NCBI GenBank assembly: GCA_902539115.1
Contig: CACBHP010000001.1
Span: forward strand, 1-64,000
Length of the DNA stretch: 64,000 bases
Reading direction: 5' to 3'
From: an uncultured Prochlorococcus sp.
Lineage (GTDB): Bacteria > Cyanobacteriota > Cyanobacteriia > PCC-6307 > Cyanobiaceae
The notes under the pieces were generated by a model. That model saw only the letters and a program-made list of their open reading frames with translations. It was not told where the DNA came from and did no database searches. Positions 42,711-51,726 of this stretch are shown here, piece after piece. Each line of letters starts with the position of its first letter. The first letter of the stretch is position 1. The position numbers and the translations under genes were made by a program.

Positions 42711-44882
42711 ATGACTTTTAATCATCTGGTATTAATTGGAGGAGGACATTCAAATGTTTCTTTATTGAAGAAATGGATAATGTTTCCGAAATTAATGCCC
42801 GAAATTCCTGTTTCAATTATATCTAGAGATTCTCATTTGGTTTATTCGGCTATATTCCCATCGGTGATTTCAAAATCAATCACTTTAGAGGAGAGTTTAA
42901 TTGATATAAAATCTTTAGCAAAAAATGCAAAAGTATCTTTTATTGAAGAAGAAGTACAGGATATTGATTTAAATTTAAAGAAAATTGCTTTGAGTAATAG
43001 ACCTTCAGTTAATTACTCGAAGTTGGTGCTTAATTATGGAAGTCAAACAATAATTCCAAAAGAATTTGAATCACTAGTTAAAAATCGAAATGCTTTTTCA
43101 ATTAAACCTTTTTTAAGGGCTTATGACTCAATACTAAAAGAGGACATTTTTGATTCAGTTAATGAACTTCCATTTGTAATTGTTGGGAGTGGCCTTGCTG
43201 CAATTGAAGTATCATATGCTTTGAGAAAAAGATGGGCAGATAGACCCTTAAAACTATTATGTGATTCAAGAAAAATTAATAATACAATTCTAAAAAGTTT
43301 ACGGAATTCCAATATTGATTTAGTTGAAAAACTTAATTTTGATTATGGCAAGATTCTTTTATGTACTGGAAATACATCTCCGTTATGGGCACAAAAAAAA
43401 TTATTAGATTCGGATTCTGATGGCAGAATAATTACAAATCAGAATTTGCAGATAAAAAGTTTCTCTGGAATCTTTGCTGTCGGTGATTGCGCAGTTGTAG
43501 GTTCAGCAAAAAGACCAGCATCGGGAGTTTTTGCAGTAAAAGTTGTAAATACATTAGTACAAAATCTAAAAAAAGAAATAGAAGGGAGATCATTAAAAAA
43601 GTGGTTTCCTCAAAAGATCGGATTGCAAATAGTAAATATATTTCCAAGCCATCATCCAAAGGCTTTTGCTATTTATCGTAATTTTGTTTTCGGTCCTTCA
43701 TTTATTTTTTGGATTTTGAAGCATAAAATTGATCTCAACTTTATTAAAAAGTTCAGATCAAAAAGGCTAATTATGAAAAGTAGTGAAAAAAATATTTCAT
43801 TGAAAGATTGCAGAGGGTGTGCAGCTAAAATTCCTCAGTTTGTTTTGAATAAATCATTAATAAATTCTAATTTAAATTCATTTGCCTTATCACCTGAAGA
43901 TTCAGTTGAGATATATCAAAATGGTCAAGATATTATCTTGCAAAGTGTAGATGGATTTCCTGCTTTGGTAAGTGATTCTTGGCTTAATGCAAAAATTACT
44001 ACTTTGCATGCTTGCTCAGATTTGTGGGCATGCGGAGCAAAACTTTCATCCGCGCAGGCTTTAATTTCATTACCAAAAGTTGAAAGGGAATTTCAGAGTT
44101 ACCTTTTTTCTCAATCACTTCAAGGTATTAAATCAACAGTTGAGGATCATGGAGGTGAATTACTTGGAGGCCATACTTTCGAGACAAGAAGTTTAGTAAA
44201 TAAACCTTATTCATTAGGAATAGATATTTCTTTAACAGTTCAAGGTATTTTAAAAAATGGAGCAAAACCATGGCTTAAATCTGGAATGAATATTGGAGAT
44301 ATTCTGATGATGTCTAGACCTCTGGGCGTTGGGATTTACTTTGCCGGTCAAATGCAAAATATTAATATGCTAGGTAGTTCTTCTGAAATAATTAATAATT
44401 TAGTAAAGAGTCAGCAATATTTGATTGATGAAATTTATCTTTTTCAAAATCAATTTAAAGAATCATTAGTCAATGCTGCGACTGACATTACTGGATATGG
44501 ATTTATTGGACATCTTAAAGAAATGGTTGAATCATCTAATTTATATAGGCAAAGCATTAATCTTGAGCCACTAAAAGTTTTATTAGATTTATTTGCATTT
44601 AAAGCTTATCCTGGAGTATTTAATTTAATAAGAAAAGATGTCAAAAGTACTTTCTTTGAATCTAATAAAGAAATTTTTGACAAAATTTACAAAGTAAATA
44701 AGCAAAAAAGAATAATTAATTTTTTAAACGAAAATTCATTAGATCAAGAGACTTTTAACGAGAGAATATCATTACTATTAGATCCTCAAACATGTGGCCC
44801 CTTATTGATTAGTTGCAATCGTAAATATGAAAATGTTCTAAAGGATAAATGGTACAAAGTTGGAGAGGTTGTAAAAATGTAA
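42711..44882 (+). CDS. selD: FAD/NAD(P)-dependent oxidoreductase fused to selenide,water dikinase (SelD)
   Basis: 723 aa; N-terminal HLVLIGGGHSNVSLLKKW and GIFAVGDCAVVG; C-terminal AIR-synthase-like DCRGCAAKIPQ, LGGHTFE, ATDITGYGFIGHLKEM, DPQTCGPLLISC. Confidence 0.92.
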   Translation: MTFNHLVLIGGGHSNVSLLKKWIMFPKLMPEIPVSIISRDSHLVYSAIFPSVISKSITLEESLIDIKSLAKNAKVSFIEEEVQDIDLNLKKIALSNRPSVNYSKLVLNYGSQTIIPKEFESLVKNRNAFSIKPFLRAYDSILKEDIFDSVNELPFVIVGSGLAAIEVSYALRKRWADRPLKLLCDSRKINNTILKSLRNSNIDLVEKLNFDYGKILLCTGNTSPLWAQKKLLDSDSDGRIITNQNLQIKSFSGIFAVGDCAVVGSAKRPASGVFAVKVVNTLVQNLKKEIEGRSLKKWFPQKIGLQIVNIFPSHHPKAFAIYRNFVFGPSFIFWILKHKIDLNFIKKFRSKRLIMKSSEKNISLKDCRGCAAKIPQFVLNKSLINSNLNSFALSPEDSVEIYQNGQDIILQSVDGFPALVSDSWLNAKITTLHACSDLWACGAKLSSAQALISLPKVEREFQSYLFSQSLQGIKSTVEDHGGELLGGHTFETRSLVNKPYSLGIDISLTVQGILKNGAKPWLKSGMNIGDILMMSRPLGVGIYFAGQMQNINMLGSSSEIINNLVKSQQYLIDEIYLFQNQFKESLVNAATDITGYGFIGHLKEMVESSNLYRQSINLEPLKVLLDLFAFKAYPGVFNLIRKDVKSTFFESNKEIFDKIYKVNKQKRIINFLNENSLDQETFNERISLLLDPQTCGPLLISCNRKYENVLKDKWYKVGEVVKM

Positions 44883-46130
44883 TTAATTTCTATTTAATTT
44901 GTCAATTTCCAAATATCTTAATCTTTTGATTTCCATTCCCATCTCCTTCCCTGGGTCCCATCCTTCTTTTTTTAATGTTTCTCCATCTTTTTTTGATTTT
45001 ATGAATTTGTAAATAAATAACCACTTAAACAATTTACGCCAGTATGGTCCTCCATCACAAATTAATAATTTGACTGTCTCATCATTAAGGTTTCTGTCCT
45101 CAATAAACTCTGTCCAGCTTGATGGAGAAAAATGATTTAAATTTTTTTGGTTTGTATTTAATATCTTTTTGATATTTAAATAATCTTCTAATATTTTTAT
45201 CTCACTTTTATTTATCAAAAATCTTTGACATGCTTTTTCTAAATCTTCTGAATCTTTTAATAAGTAAAGCATATGATTTCCCTTTAACTTCTTAATCCAA
45301 TTAAGTCCTCTTAAAAACCTTTCATCGACTTTAATATTTTCATTTAAGATTGAGATAATTTCCCATTTATGAATTATCGAAATTACATTAGTCAAATTAT
45401 CGTGTTTGCATATTTCAGCTAGTTCCATCCTTATTCTTATGCCTAGTGCAGGAGGGTAAATCATTTTCGGATGAGTTTCTGAACTTTTCCATGGCCATTG
45501 TCTAACTGTTTCTTGAGATTGTTTGAGGGAATTATTTGAAATATTAAAATCTAACCTTGAAGCATATTTTGCACATCTAATTAATCTACTTGGATCATCT
45601 GAAATACTATTACTGTGAAGTAGGTTCAATTTTTTGCTTTTTATATCAGAAATTCCTCCATAAAGATCATAGATTTTCCTCGTCGAGACCTCGAAGGCTA
45701 TTGAATTTACCGTGAAATCTCTTCTCTTAAGATCCTCCTCAATAGTACTTTTATTTACTGTGGGATTTAAGCCTGGAGCAGAATAAATCTCTTTTCTTGC
45801 AGAAGCAATATCAATTTTATAGTCATTAATATTCATTTCTACTGTGTTGTATAAATTAAATTCCTTTATTAAACATAAATCTACATTTACAACATTTTTT
45901 TTTATAAATTTTGCCAGTGAAATAGAGGAGCCTTCAATAACAAGATCTATATCTACAGGTTTAGAAAAAGATTTTTTTTGGAATTTACTAATTAATAAAT
46001 CTCTTAAATAACCGCCAACAAAAGCAACCTTAGTATTTTTATTAGATTCTATGTATTTAGTAATTAGGTTATATAGATTAAATGGAGTTTTGATTAATTC
46101 CCCTTGGATGTAATCAGAGATATCGTTCAT
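44883..46130 (-). CDS. CCA tRNA nucleotidyltransferase / poly(A) polymerase family
   Basis: 415 aa; VAFVGGYLRDLLI, VDIDLVIEG, RRDFTVNSIAFEV, DDPSRLIRCAKYASRL. Confidence 0.93.
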   Translation of the reverse strand: MNDISDYIQGELIKTPFNLYNLITKYIESNKNTKVAFVGGYLRDLLISKFQKKSFSKPVDIDLVIEGSSISLAKFIKKNVVNVDLCLIKEFNLYNTVEMNINDYKIDIASARKEIYSAPGLNPTVNKSTIEEDLKRRDFTVNSIAFEVSTRKIYDLYGGISDIKSKKLNLLHSNSISDDPSRLIRCAKYASRLDFNISNNSLKQSQETVRQWPWKSSETHPKMIYPPALGIRIRMELAEICKHDNLTNVISIIHKWEIISILNENIKVDERFLRGLNWIKKLKGNHMLYLLKDSEDLEKACQRFLINKSEIKILEDYLNIKKILNTNQKNLNHFSPSSWTEFIEDRNLNDETVKLLICDGGPYWRKLFKWLFIYKFIKSKKDGETLKKEGWDPGKEMGMEIKRLRYLEIDKLNRN

Positions 46131-46135
46131 GAGTT

Positions 46136-48544
46136 TTAACTTACATAACGAATTGGAGCTAATCTGGGATCTAGAATCTTACTTCCTTTATCACCAAATT
46201 TTACTGCTAAAGATATTTTTTCCCCGCTCCCAAAAATATGTATGATTTCACCTTTCCCAAATTTTGAATGAATTAGCTTATCGCCAACTATCCAGCTTTT
46301 CCCTTTACTGGGACCTGAATATAATTTCCTTACTGCATTTATTGGATTGTTAGCAAATTCATTTGGATTATTACGATCAACCCTTGTTAAACGATCAAGA
46401 TGCCAATCTCTTCTAATTGAAGCACCACCAGTTTGTGGTAATTCGCCATCCATTAAATCTTCAGGTATTTCTGAAAGAAATATTGAAGGAATTGTTGCTT
46501 CTCGCATTCCACCCCATAATCTTCTTTCTCTGGCATGACTTAAGAAAACTCTTTCTTTAGCTCTAGTAATACCTACGTAACATAATCTTCTTTCCTCTTC
46601 AAGAAGTGAGGGGGTATCTATAGATCTATGGCTAGGGAAGAGACCTTGTTCTAGACCAGTGATAAAAACATTTTGAAATTCTAAACCTTTACTATTGTGC
46701 AGAGTCATAAGAGTTACAGAGTTGGGATTATTTTTCTTAGTATCATTATCAGTTGTTAAGGCTGCTGTAGAAAGAAATCCCTCTACATCTCCACTTTCTG
46801 TTTCTTCTTCATATTGAGTAGCTGCATTAATTAGTTCTTGTAAGTTATTTCTTCTATCTTCAGATTCTTCAGTCCCACTAGATACCAAGTCACTTAAATA
46901 ACCACTTTTTTCTAATATAAGCTGTAGTAGTTGAGCAGGGCCTGAATTTTCTAGGTAACACAGTAGATCATTCATAACTTCAGTAAATTTATTAATTCCT
47001 TTTGATGATCGGCCTATTGTTTCTTCAAGACTTTGCTTATCGTTAAGAACCTCCCATAATGGGATATTCAACCTGTTAGATAGTTCATTAAGTTTTTGAA
47101 TAGTAGTCTTACCAATCCCTCTTCTGGGAACATTTATGATACGCAAAAGACTAACGTTATCTGAAGAATTAACAAGAACTTTCAAATATGCTATTGCATC
47201 TTTAATTTCCCTTCTATCGTAGAAACGCAATCCTCCAAAAATTGTATAGGGAATGCGCCACCTTACAAGAGATTCCTCTAATACTCTTGACTGAGCTCTT
47301 GTTCGATATAAGATTGCAAAATTTTTCCAAATTGGGTGTTGATTGTAATTATTGAGTGATTTTATTTTATTGGTAATTGCTTCTGCCTCAGAAATTTCAT
47401 CATCACAGCTGAGTAACTTTAAAAGCTCCCCTTTTTCTTTAGTAGCCCTTAAAACTTTCTCAATTCTCTCAGAGTTGTTTTCAATTAGTGAGTTTGCAGC
47501 ATCAAGGATATTAGATGATGACCTATAATTTTCTTCTAATTTAATTAAAGATGATTTTGTATCGTCGTTGATTGAAGTTTTAAAATCTTCTTGAAAACCA
47601 ATTAAAATTCTAAAGTCAGCTGCTCTGAAACTATAAATACTTTGATCAGCATCCCCAACTACAAAAATTGACCGATCTTCCCAATTGAAGAATTTTTTTG
47701 GTTCAGTATTTCCAGCAGTAATTAATTTTATAAGTTCATATTGTGTTCTATTTGTATCTTGATATTCGTCAACTAAAATATGTTTAAATCTTTTGTGCCA
47801 GTAATCTCTGACTATATCATTTTGCCTCAATAAGAAAACAGGCAAAAGTAGAAGATCATCAAAGTCTAAAGAATTATTTTTTGAGAGCGAAATTCTATAT
47901 CTCTTGTAGGCTTCTGCAACTGTTTTATCAAAATTATTATCTGCTTTTTCTAAAATATCATTAGAAGTTAAGCATTGATTTTTAGCATTACTTATTAATC
48001 TTTTAATCTTTTTTGGATCATATCTTTTTGGGTCAAGATTCATATCTTGACTGATAATTTCTTTTACTAATGTTTGAGAATCTGTTTCATCGTAAATTGA
48101 AAATTGCCTTGTCCATTTTAAGCCTTCTGGATCAGTATATTTTTCAATATCGTATCTCAGAAGTCTTGAAAATAAAGAATGGAAAGTACCGATCCAAAGG
48201 TTCTGAAGCCTCTCTTGTTGAACGTTTGTTCTTAATTGATTTTGATCAATTTCTTTGAGAGTTGTCCAAGGCTGACCAAATTGATTAAAAGCTAATTCTT
48301 GGGCAATAAGAACCTCTAATCTTGATTTCATTTCTTTAGCAGCTTTGTTAGTGAAAGTGACTGCGAGAATGTTATAGGGATCTATAGAGTTACCCTCAAT
48401 AAGGTTCGCAATTCTATGAGTAAGAGCCTTAGTTTTTCCACTACCTGCACCTGCTACAACTAATAGTGGTCCATAAACATGTTTTACTGCTTGAAGTTGT
48501 TGATTGTTTAGGGACTTAAAAAGGAAATTGTTGGTTTGAGGCAC
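46136..48544 (-). CDS. uvrD: UvrD/PcrA-type superfamily 1 DNA helicase
   Basis: 802 aa; LNNQQLQAVKH, VVAGAGSGKTKALTHRIANL, VDEYQDTNRTQYELI, FVVGDADQSIYSFRAAD, VTLMTLHNSKGLEFQNVFI, RRLCYVGITRAKERVFLSHA. Confidence 0.97.
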   Translation of the reverse strand: MPQTNNFLFKSLNNQQLQAVKHVYGPLLVVAGAGSGKTKALTHRIANLIEGNSIDPYNILAVTFTNKAAKEMKSRLEVLIAQELAFNQFGQPWTTLKEIDQNQLRTNVQQERLQNLWIGTFHSLFSRLLRYDIEKYTDPEGLKWTRQFSIYDETDSQTLVKEIISQDMNLDPKRYDPKKIKRLISNAKNQCLTSNDILEKADNNFDKTVAEAYKRYRISLSKNNSLDFDDLLLLPVFLLRQNDIVRDYWHKRFKHILVDEYQDTNRTQYELIKLITAGNTEPKKFFNWEDRSIFVVGDADQSIYSFRAADFRILIGFQEDFKTSINDDTKSSLIKLEENYRSSSNILDAANSLIENNSERIEKVLRATKEKGELLKLLSCDDEISEAEAITNKIKSLNNYNQHPIWKNFAILYRTRAQSRVLEESLVRWRIPYTIFGGLRFYDRREIKDAIAYLKVLVNSSDNVSLLRIINVPRRGIGKTTIQKLNELSNRLNIPLWEVLNDKQSLEETIGRSSKGINKFTEVMNDLLCYLENSGPAQLLQLILEKSGYLSDLVSSGTEESEDRRNNLQELINAATQYEEETESGDVEGFLSTAALTTDNDTKKNNPNSVTLMTLHNSKGLEFQNVFITGLEQGLFPSHRSIDTPSLLEEERRLCYVGITRAKERVFLSHARERRLWGGMREATIPSIFLSEIPEDLMDGELPQTGGASIRRDWHLDRLTRVDRNNPNEFANNPINAVRKLYSGPSKGKSWIVGDKLIHSKFGKGEIIHIFGSGEKISLAVKFGDKGSKILDPRLAPIRYVS

Positions 48545-48566
48545 TTTTGGAATGGTTTTTCAAAAA

Positions 48567-48773
48567 TCAGACTTTACTATGAGATTCAGATTCCGTTTCT
48601 AGATCTTCTAACGCTTTTTTTAAATTTATAAGTTCATTATTGTTATTAATTATTTCTTCAAATTTATTTTGAGGCATCTTTAATTTCATACTTCTGTCTA
48701 GAATTTCTTTTTCCAATCTCTTTTTATATGAGGAAATAAGTTTCTTTGATAATTTTAAATCTTGTTGATCCAA
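48567..48773 (-). CDS. Small coiled-coil-like protein, unknown function
   Basis: 68 aa charged helical MDQQDLKLSKKLISSYKKRLEKEILDRSMKLK...LINLKKALEDLETESE; non-overlapping, in the uvrD-cpeB gap. Confidence 0.65.
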   Translation of the reverse strand: MDQQDLKLSKKLISSYKKRLEKEILDRSMKLKMPQNKFEEIINNNNELINLKKALEDLETESESHSKV

Positions 48774-48951
48774 AACTTTATTAAAAATATATTTTTATAT
48801 TAGCGGAAAAAATTTTTTTATTTGAATTATTTCAAATATCACTTTGGAATGAAGTTTTTAATTAAGAAGCGTTGCGTTAAGTTTGAAATTGTATTGTTTT
48901 TACTATCTTTGTATTAGTCTTAAAATCAATCTTTAAATTTTTACTTCAGGA

Positions 48952-49464
48952 ATGTCAGTTTCAAAGAAAAATCAACTATTGTCCGCTGATAAGAAATTAA
49001 ATGATTTAAGCAATATAAAAGAATTTATTAATAGTGCAAACTCAAGATTAGATGCAATAACTTCCATAACAAGTAATTCACATGCAATTGCAGCAGACGC
49101 TGTAACAGCAATGATTTGTGAAAATCAAGATTCAGTTAATTTAAAAATATCTTTTAATACAACCAACAAGATGTCCGTTTGTTTAAGAGACGGAGAAATA
49201 ATCCTAAGGATTGTTGCTTATCTTTTAATTTCTAATGACGAATCAGTTTTAGAAAAAAGTTGTTTAAGGGATCTTAAAAATACTTATCTTGCTCTTGGGG
49301 TACCTTTAAGCAATGCAAGAAGGGTTGTTGAATTAATTCGAGATGCAACAATCTCTGATTTAAATTCAACAGTTAATAATATGCAAGGATACAAAGGCTT
49401 TCTTCCTAAACTAGTATCTGAAACAAAGTTTCAATTTGAAAGGATAATTAATCTTTTAAACTAG
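48952..49464 (+). CDS. cpeB: Degenerate phycoerythrin beta subunit (HL-Prochlorococcus type)
   Basis: 170 aa; [29 protein letters not shown] and [44 protein letters not shown] resemble PE-beta. Confidence 0.93.
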   Translation: MSVSKKNQLLSADKKLNDLSNIKEFINSANSRLDAITSITSNSHAIAADAVTAMICENQDSVNLKISFNTTNKMSVCLRDGEIILRIVAYLLISNDESVLEKSCLRDLKNTYLALGVPLSNARRVVELIRDATISDLNSTVNNMQGYKGFLPKLVSETKFQFERIINLLN

Positions 49465-49999
49465 CTAAATTCCTTATCTCTGAAGTATGTGAAGTCTGTA
49501 TTACTGAGTTATTTTCCAGATTTCTAATAGTAGAAAATCTTGATCTTATGTGAGTGGATAAAAAGGAAATTCTTTCTTCAGAAACTGTTGATTTGTAAAA
49601 AGTTTTAATGTGTAAATTATTTTGTTCATCAACGAAATAATTTGATGATGAAATTAAAGATTCGGTGTAACCTTTGTTTCGTAAAACAATTCCTGAATAT
49701 TCATCCTTGGGTAAAAATATCAAAATTGTTTCATCTCCCTCACTCATATCATTATCTTCCCAATCACTAATAGCTTGCCATTCTATAGAAATTGCGATGC
49801 TTTCTAGGTTTAAGCTTAATTTGAAATTTTTAAAAATTTCAACGACTTTTTTATTTTCTGAACTTAGATGTTTTATATATATTTTGCTAGTTGAATTTTC
49901 AAATTCCTGAAAAGCCAAAGTGTGGGTACTTCTAATAGATTTCCACTCTCCTATACTATTATCAATGAATTGATTAATTATTGTTAAATTCTTCTTCAA
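49448..49999 (-). CDS. cpeS: CpeS/CpcS-like phycobiliprotein chromophore lyase
   Basis: 183 aa; [24 protein letters not shown]...[44 protein letters not shown]; convergent neighbour of cpeB. Confidence 0.85.
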   Translation of the reverse strand: MKKNLTIINQFIDNSIGEWKSIRSTHTLAFQEFENSTSKIYIKHLSSENKKVVEIFKNFKLSLNLESIAISIEWQAISDWEDNDMSEGDETILIFLPKDEYSGIVLRNKGYTESLISSSNYFVDEQNNLHIKTFYKSTVSEERISFLSTHIRSRFSTIRNLENNSVIQTSHTSEIRNLASLKD

Positions 50000-50153
50000 G
50001 TTTATCTTCTACTGAATGATTTTCTGCTTTTTGAATCATTCTTACCATTGAATCCACCATTAATCTCTTTGCAGAAGTTACTTTTAATCCAGAAGGAGTG
50101 GTTGATATTTGTTCTCCAGGGCGATCATATGACGTTGGTCTAAATGGAGTCAT
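49974..50153 (-). CDS. 59-aa protein, unknown function, overlapping the cpeS start by 26 nt
   Basis: Not in ORF track: [59 protein letters not shown]; clean ATG and TAA. Confidence 0.65.
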   Translation of the reverse strand: MTPFRPTSYDRPGEQISTTPSGLKVTSAKRLMVDSMVRMIQKAENHSVEDKLEEEFNNN

Positions 50154-50269
50154 CTAAAAACTTAAAAATTAATCGATTCCTATTCTTGCATGAATACTTA
50201 TTCATTTAGTTATTGTTTGCAAAAATGTCATATCTTTCTTCTTTGTTGAAGGGATTTTTAACTGTTTTT

Positions 50270-50905
50270 TTATTTAGTTATTTTATTTTTCGCTAATCCT
50301 GAAATAGTAGCTAATGCAAACATTCCTAAAAGAGCTACTCCTAGAAATAATCCTGCTCCCTGACTAACTCCAGCTCCCACTGCTACTAGAATAGAGTCAC
50401 TGATTAGAAGACTTATTAATAATGCTGGAGTGAATATTTTCCAGCGAGTTCCTCCAATACCGATTGCGTAGCTTAGAAAATCAAAAAGGCCTGTCATTAG
50501 TAGACCTGTCATTAGAAAGAAATTTTCTTCTAGTTGGTTTTGATTAAAACTTTCAATTTTTTTCATCGCTTTAGGGCCTACTAAATTACGTACAGGAACA
50601 CGACCATAATTTCTTGCAATAAAGAAAGCAGCTTGGCAAAAAACAATATCAGAAAAGATTATTGTCATGTAACCTTTTTGAAATCCTAGTAATGAACCAG
50701 CTAGAAGGGAATAAGCTGAACTTGGAAGAGCAGGCAAAATAATACTTACACCTCTAAGTATGAATATTCCAAAAGGAGCCCAAATCCCCATACTTTCAAT
50801 TTTGTTCCTTAGAGGTTCAACCCCATAGTTTTGGATTAAATAAATTAATACAACAAATATTGCAATAAAAAAAACTACTGAGAGAAATTTTTGTATTTTA
50901 TTCAT
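50270..50905 (-). CDS. VTT/DedA-type membrane protein (TVP38/TMEM64 family)
   Basis: 211 aa; MGIWAPFGIFILRGVSIILPALPSSAYSLLAGSLLGFQKGY and FDFLSYAIGIGGTRWKIF. Confidence 0.88.
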   Translation of the reverse strand: MNKIQKFLSVVFFIAIFVVLIYLIQNYGVEPLRNKIESMGIWAPFGIFILRGVSIILPALPSSAYSLLAGSLLGFQKGYMTIIFSDIVFCQAAFFIARNYGRVPVRNLVGPKAMKKIESFNQNQLEENFFLMTGLLMTGLFDFLSYAIGIGGTRWKIFTPALLISLLISDSILVAVGAGVSQGAGLFLGVALLGMFALATISGLAKNKITK

Positions 50906-51053
50906 TATTTTTCTAATAAATTTATTGGAAGAAAATTCATAATTTTAATATTCGATTCTATCTATAATAGAAATACTAATCAATAAAATTTTTTACAAAT
51001 TTTAGATCTTATATTTACTACCAATAAAAGATTTTTGTATTCCATAATTAGTC

Positions 51054-51473
51054 ATGATTGATTCTAAGGATAAGGTTAATTCAATATTTTTTAGAAATAT
51101 CATTTGTTTAGTCCTTTCAATAATCTTTTCTTTTTGTACTTCAATAAAGAAATCAGATGCTTTGCCTCATGAATGGGTTGGAGTCCCTAAAAGTGAATAT
51201 GGAGAACAGTTATGGGATAGGAAGAGTATAAAAAGGAATAAAGACGGTTCTGTAAGAGTATTGAGTAAATTTATTCCCAAAACAAAAAGTGAAATTATAA
51301 AGGATATTTTTTATACGATGGATATAAATTGTTTTGAAAAATCATTCAGAGACGTTGATGTCTCTGTAGATGAATTAAATAGTAATTTTAATGATTTCGC
51401 TGATTGGCAGGATCCAAATGGAGATGAATTGATTTTGGGTTTGATTGGTCAAGTTTGCAGATTGGAAAACTAA
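51054..51473 (+). CDS. Predicted secreted or membrane-anchored protein, unknown function
   Basis: 139 aa; hydrophobic N terminus IICLVLSIIFSFCTS then soluble ALPHEWVGVPKSEYGEQLWDRKSIKRNKDGSVRVLSKF. Confidence 0.75.
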   Translation: MIDSKDKVNSIFFRNIICLVLSIIFSFCTSIKKSDALPHEWVGVPKSEYGEQLWDRKSIKRNKDGSVRVLSKFIPKTKSEIIKDIFYTMDINCFEKSFRDVDVSVDELNSNFNDFADWQDPNGDELILGLIGQVCRLEN

Positions 51474-51528
51474 AATTTCAAATTCTAAAAATAAGTTAAA
51501 AATTAAGTTTTTATATTTCTAGAAAATA

Positions 51529-51556
51529 TAAAACCCCTTTATAAAAAGGGGTTTTA
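51529..51556. terminator. Hairpin terminator downstream of the 51054 ORF / tRNA-Phe
   Basis: TAAAACCCCTTT-ATAA-AAAGGGGTTTTA, 12-bp perfect stem with T-rich flanks on both strands. Confidence 0.85.
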
Positions 51557-51560
51557 AAGG

Positions 51561-51633
51561 TGCCAGGACCCAGATTTGAACTGGGGACACGGCGATTTTC
51601 AGTCGCCTGCTCTACCAACTGAGCTATCCCGGC
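51561..51633 (-). tRNA. tRNA-Phe (GAA)
   Basis: Reverse complement GCCGGGATAGCTCAGTTGGTAGAGCAGGCGACTGAAAATCGCCGTGTCCCCAGTTCAAATCTGGGTCCTGGCA; anticodon GAA. Confidence 0.97.
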
Positions 51634-51726
51634 TCCAACCTATATACTTTAAATTAAGAAGTGTAGTTTGTGAAACCCTTTTTATTAAAAATTTTATATC
51701 TTTATCAAATTTCCAAAAAATAATTT

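Noticed and set aside
48891-48903. Possible NtcA box upstream of cpeB (gtattgttttttac-like)
   Set aside because: Spacing is GTA-N7-TAC, one base short of the NtcA consensus; not supported.
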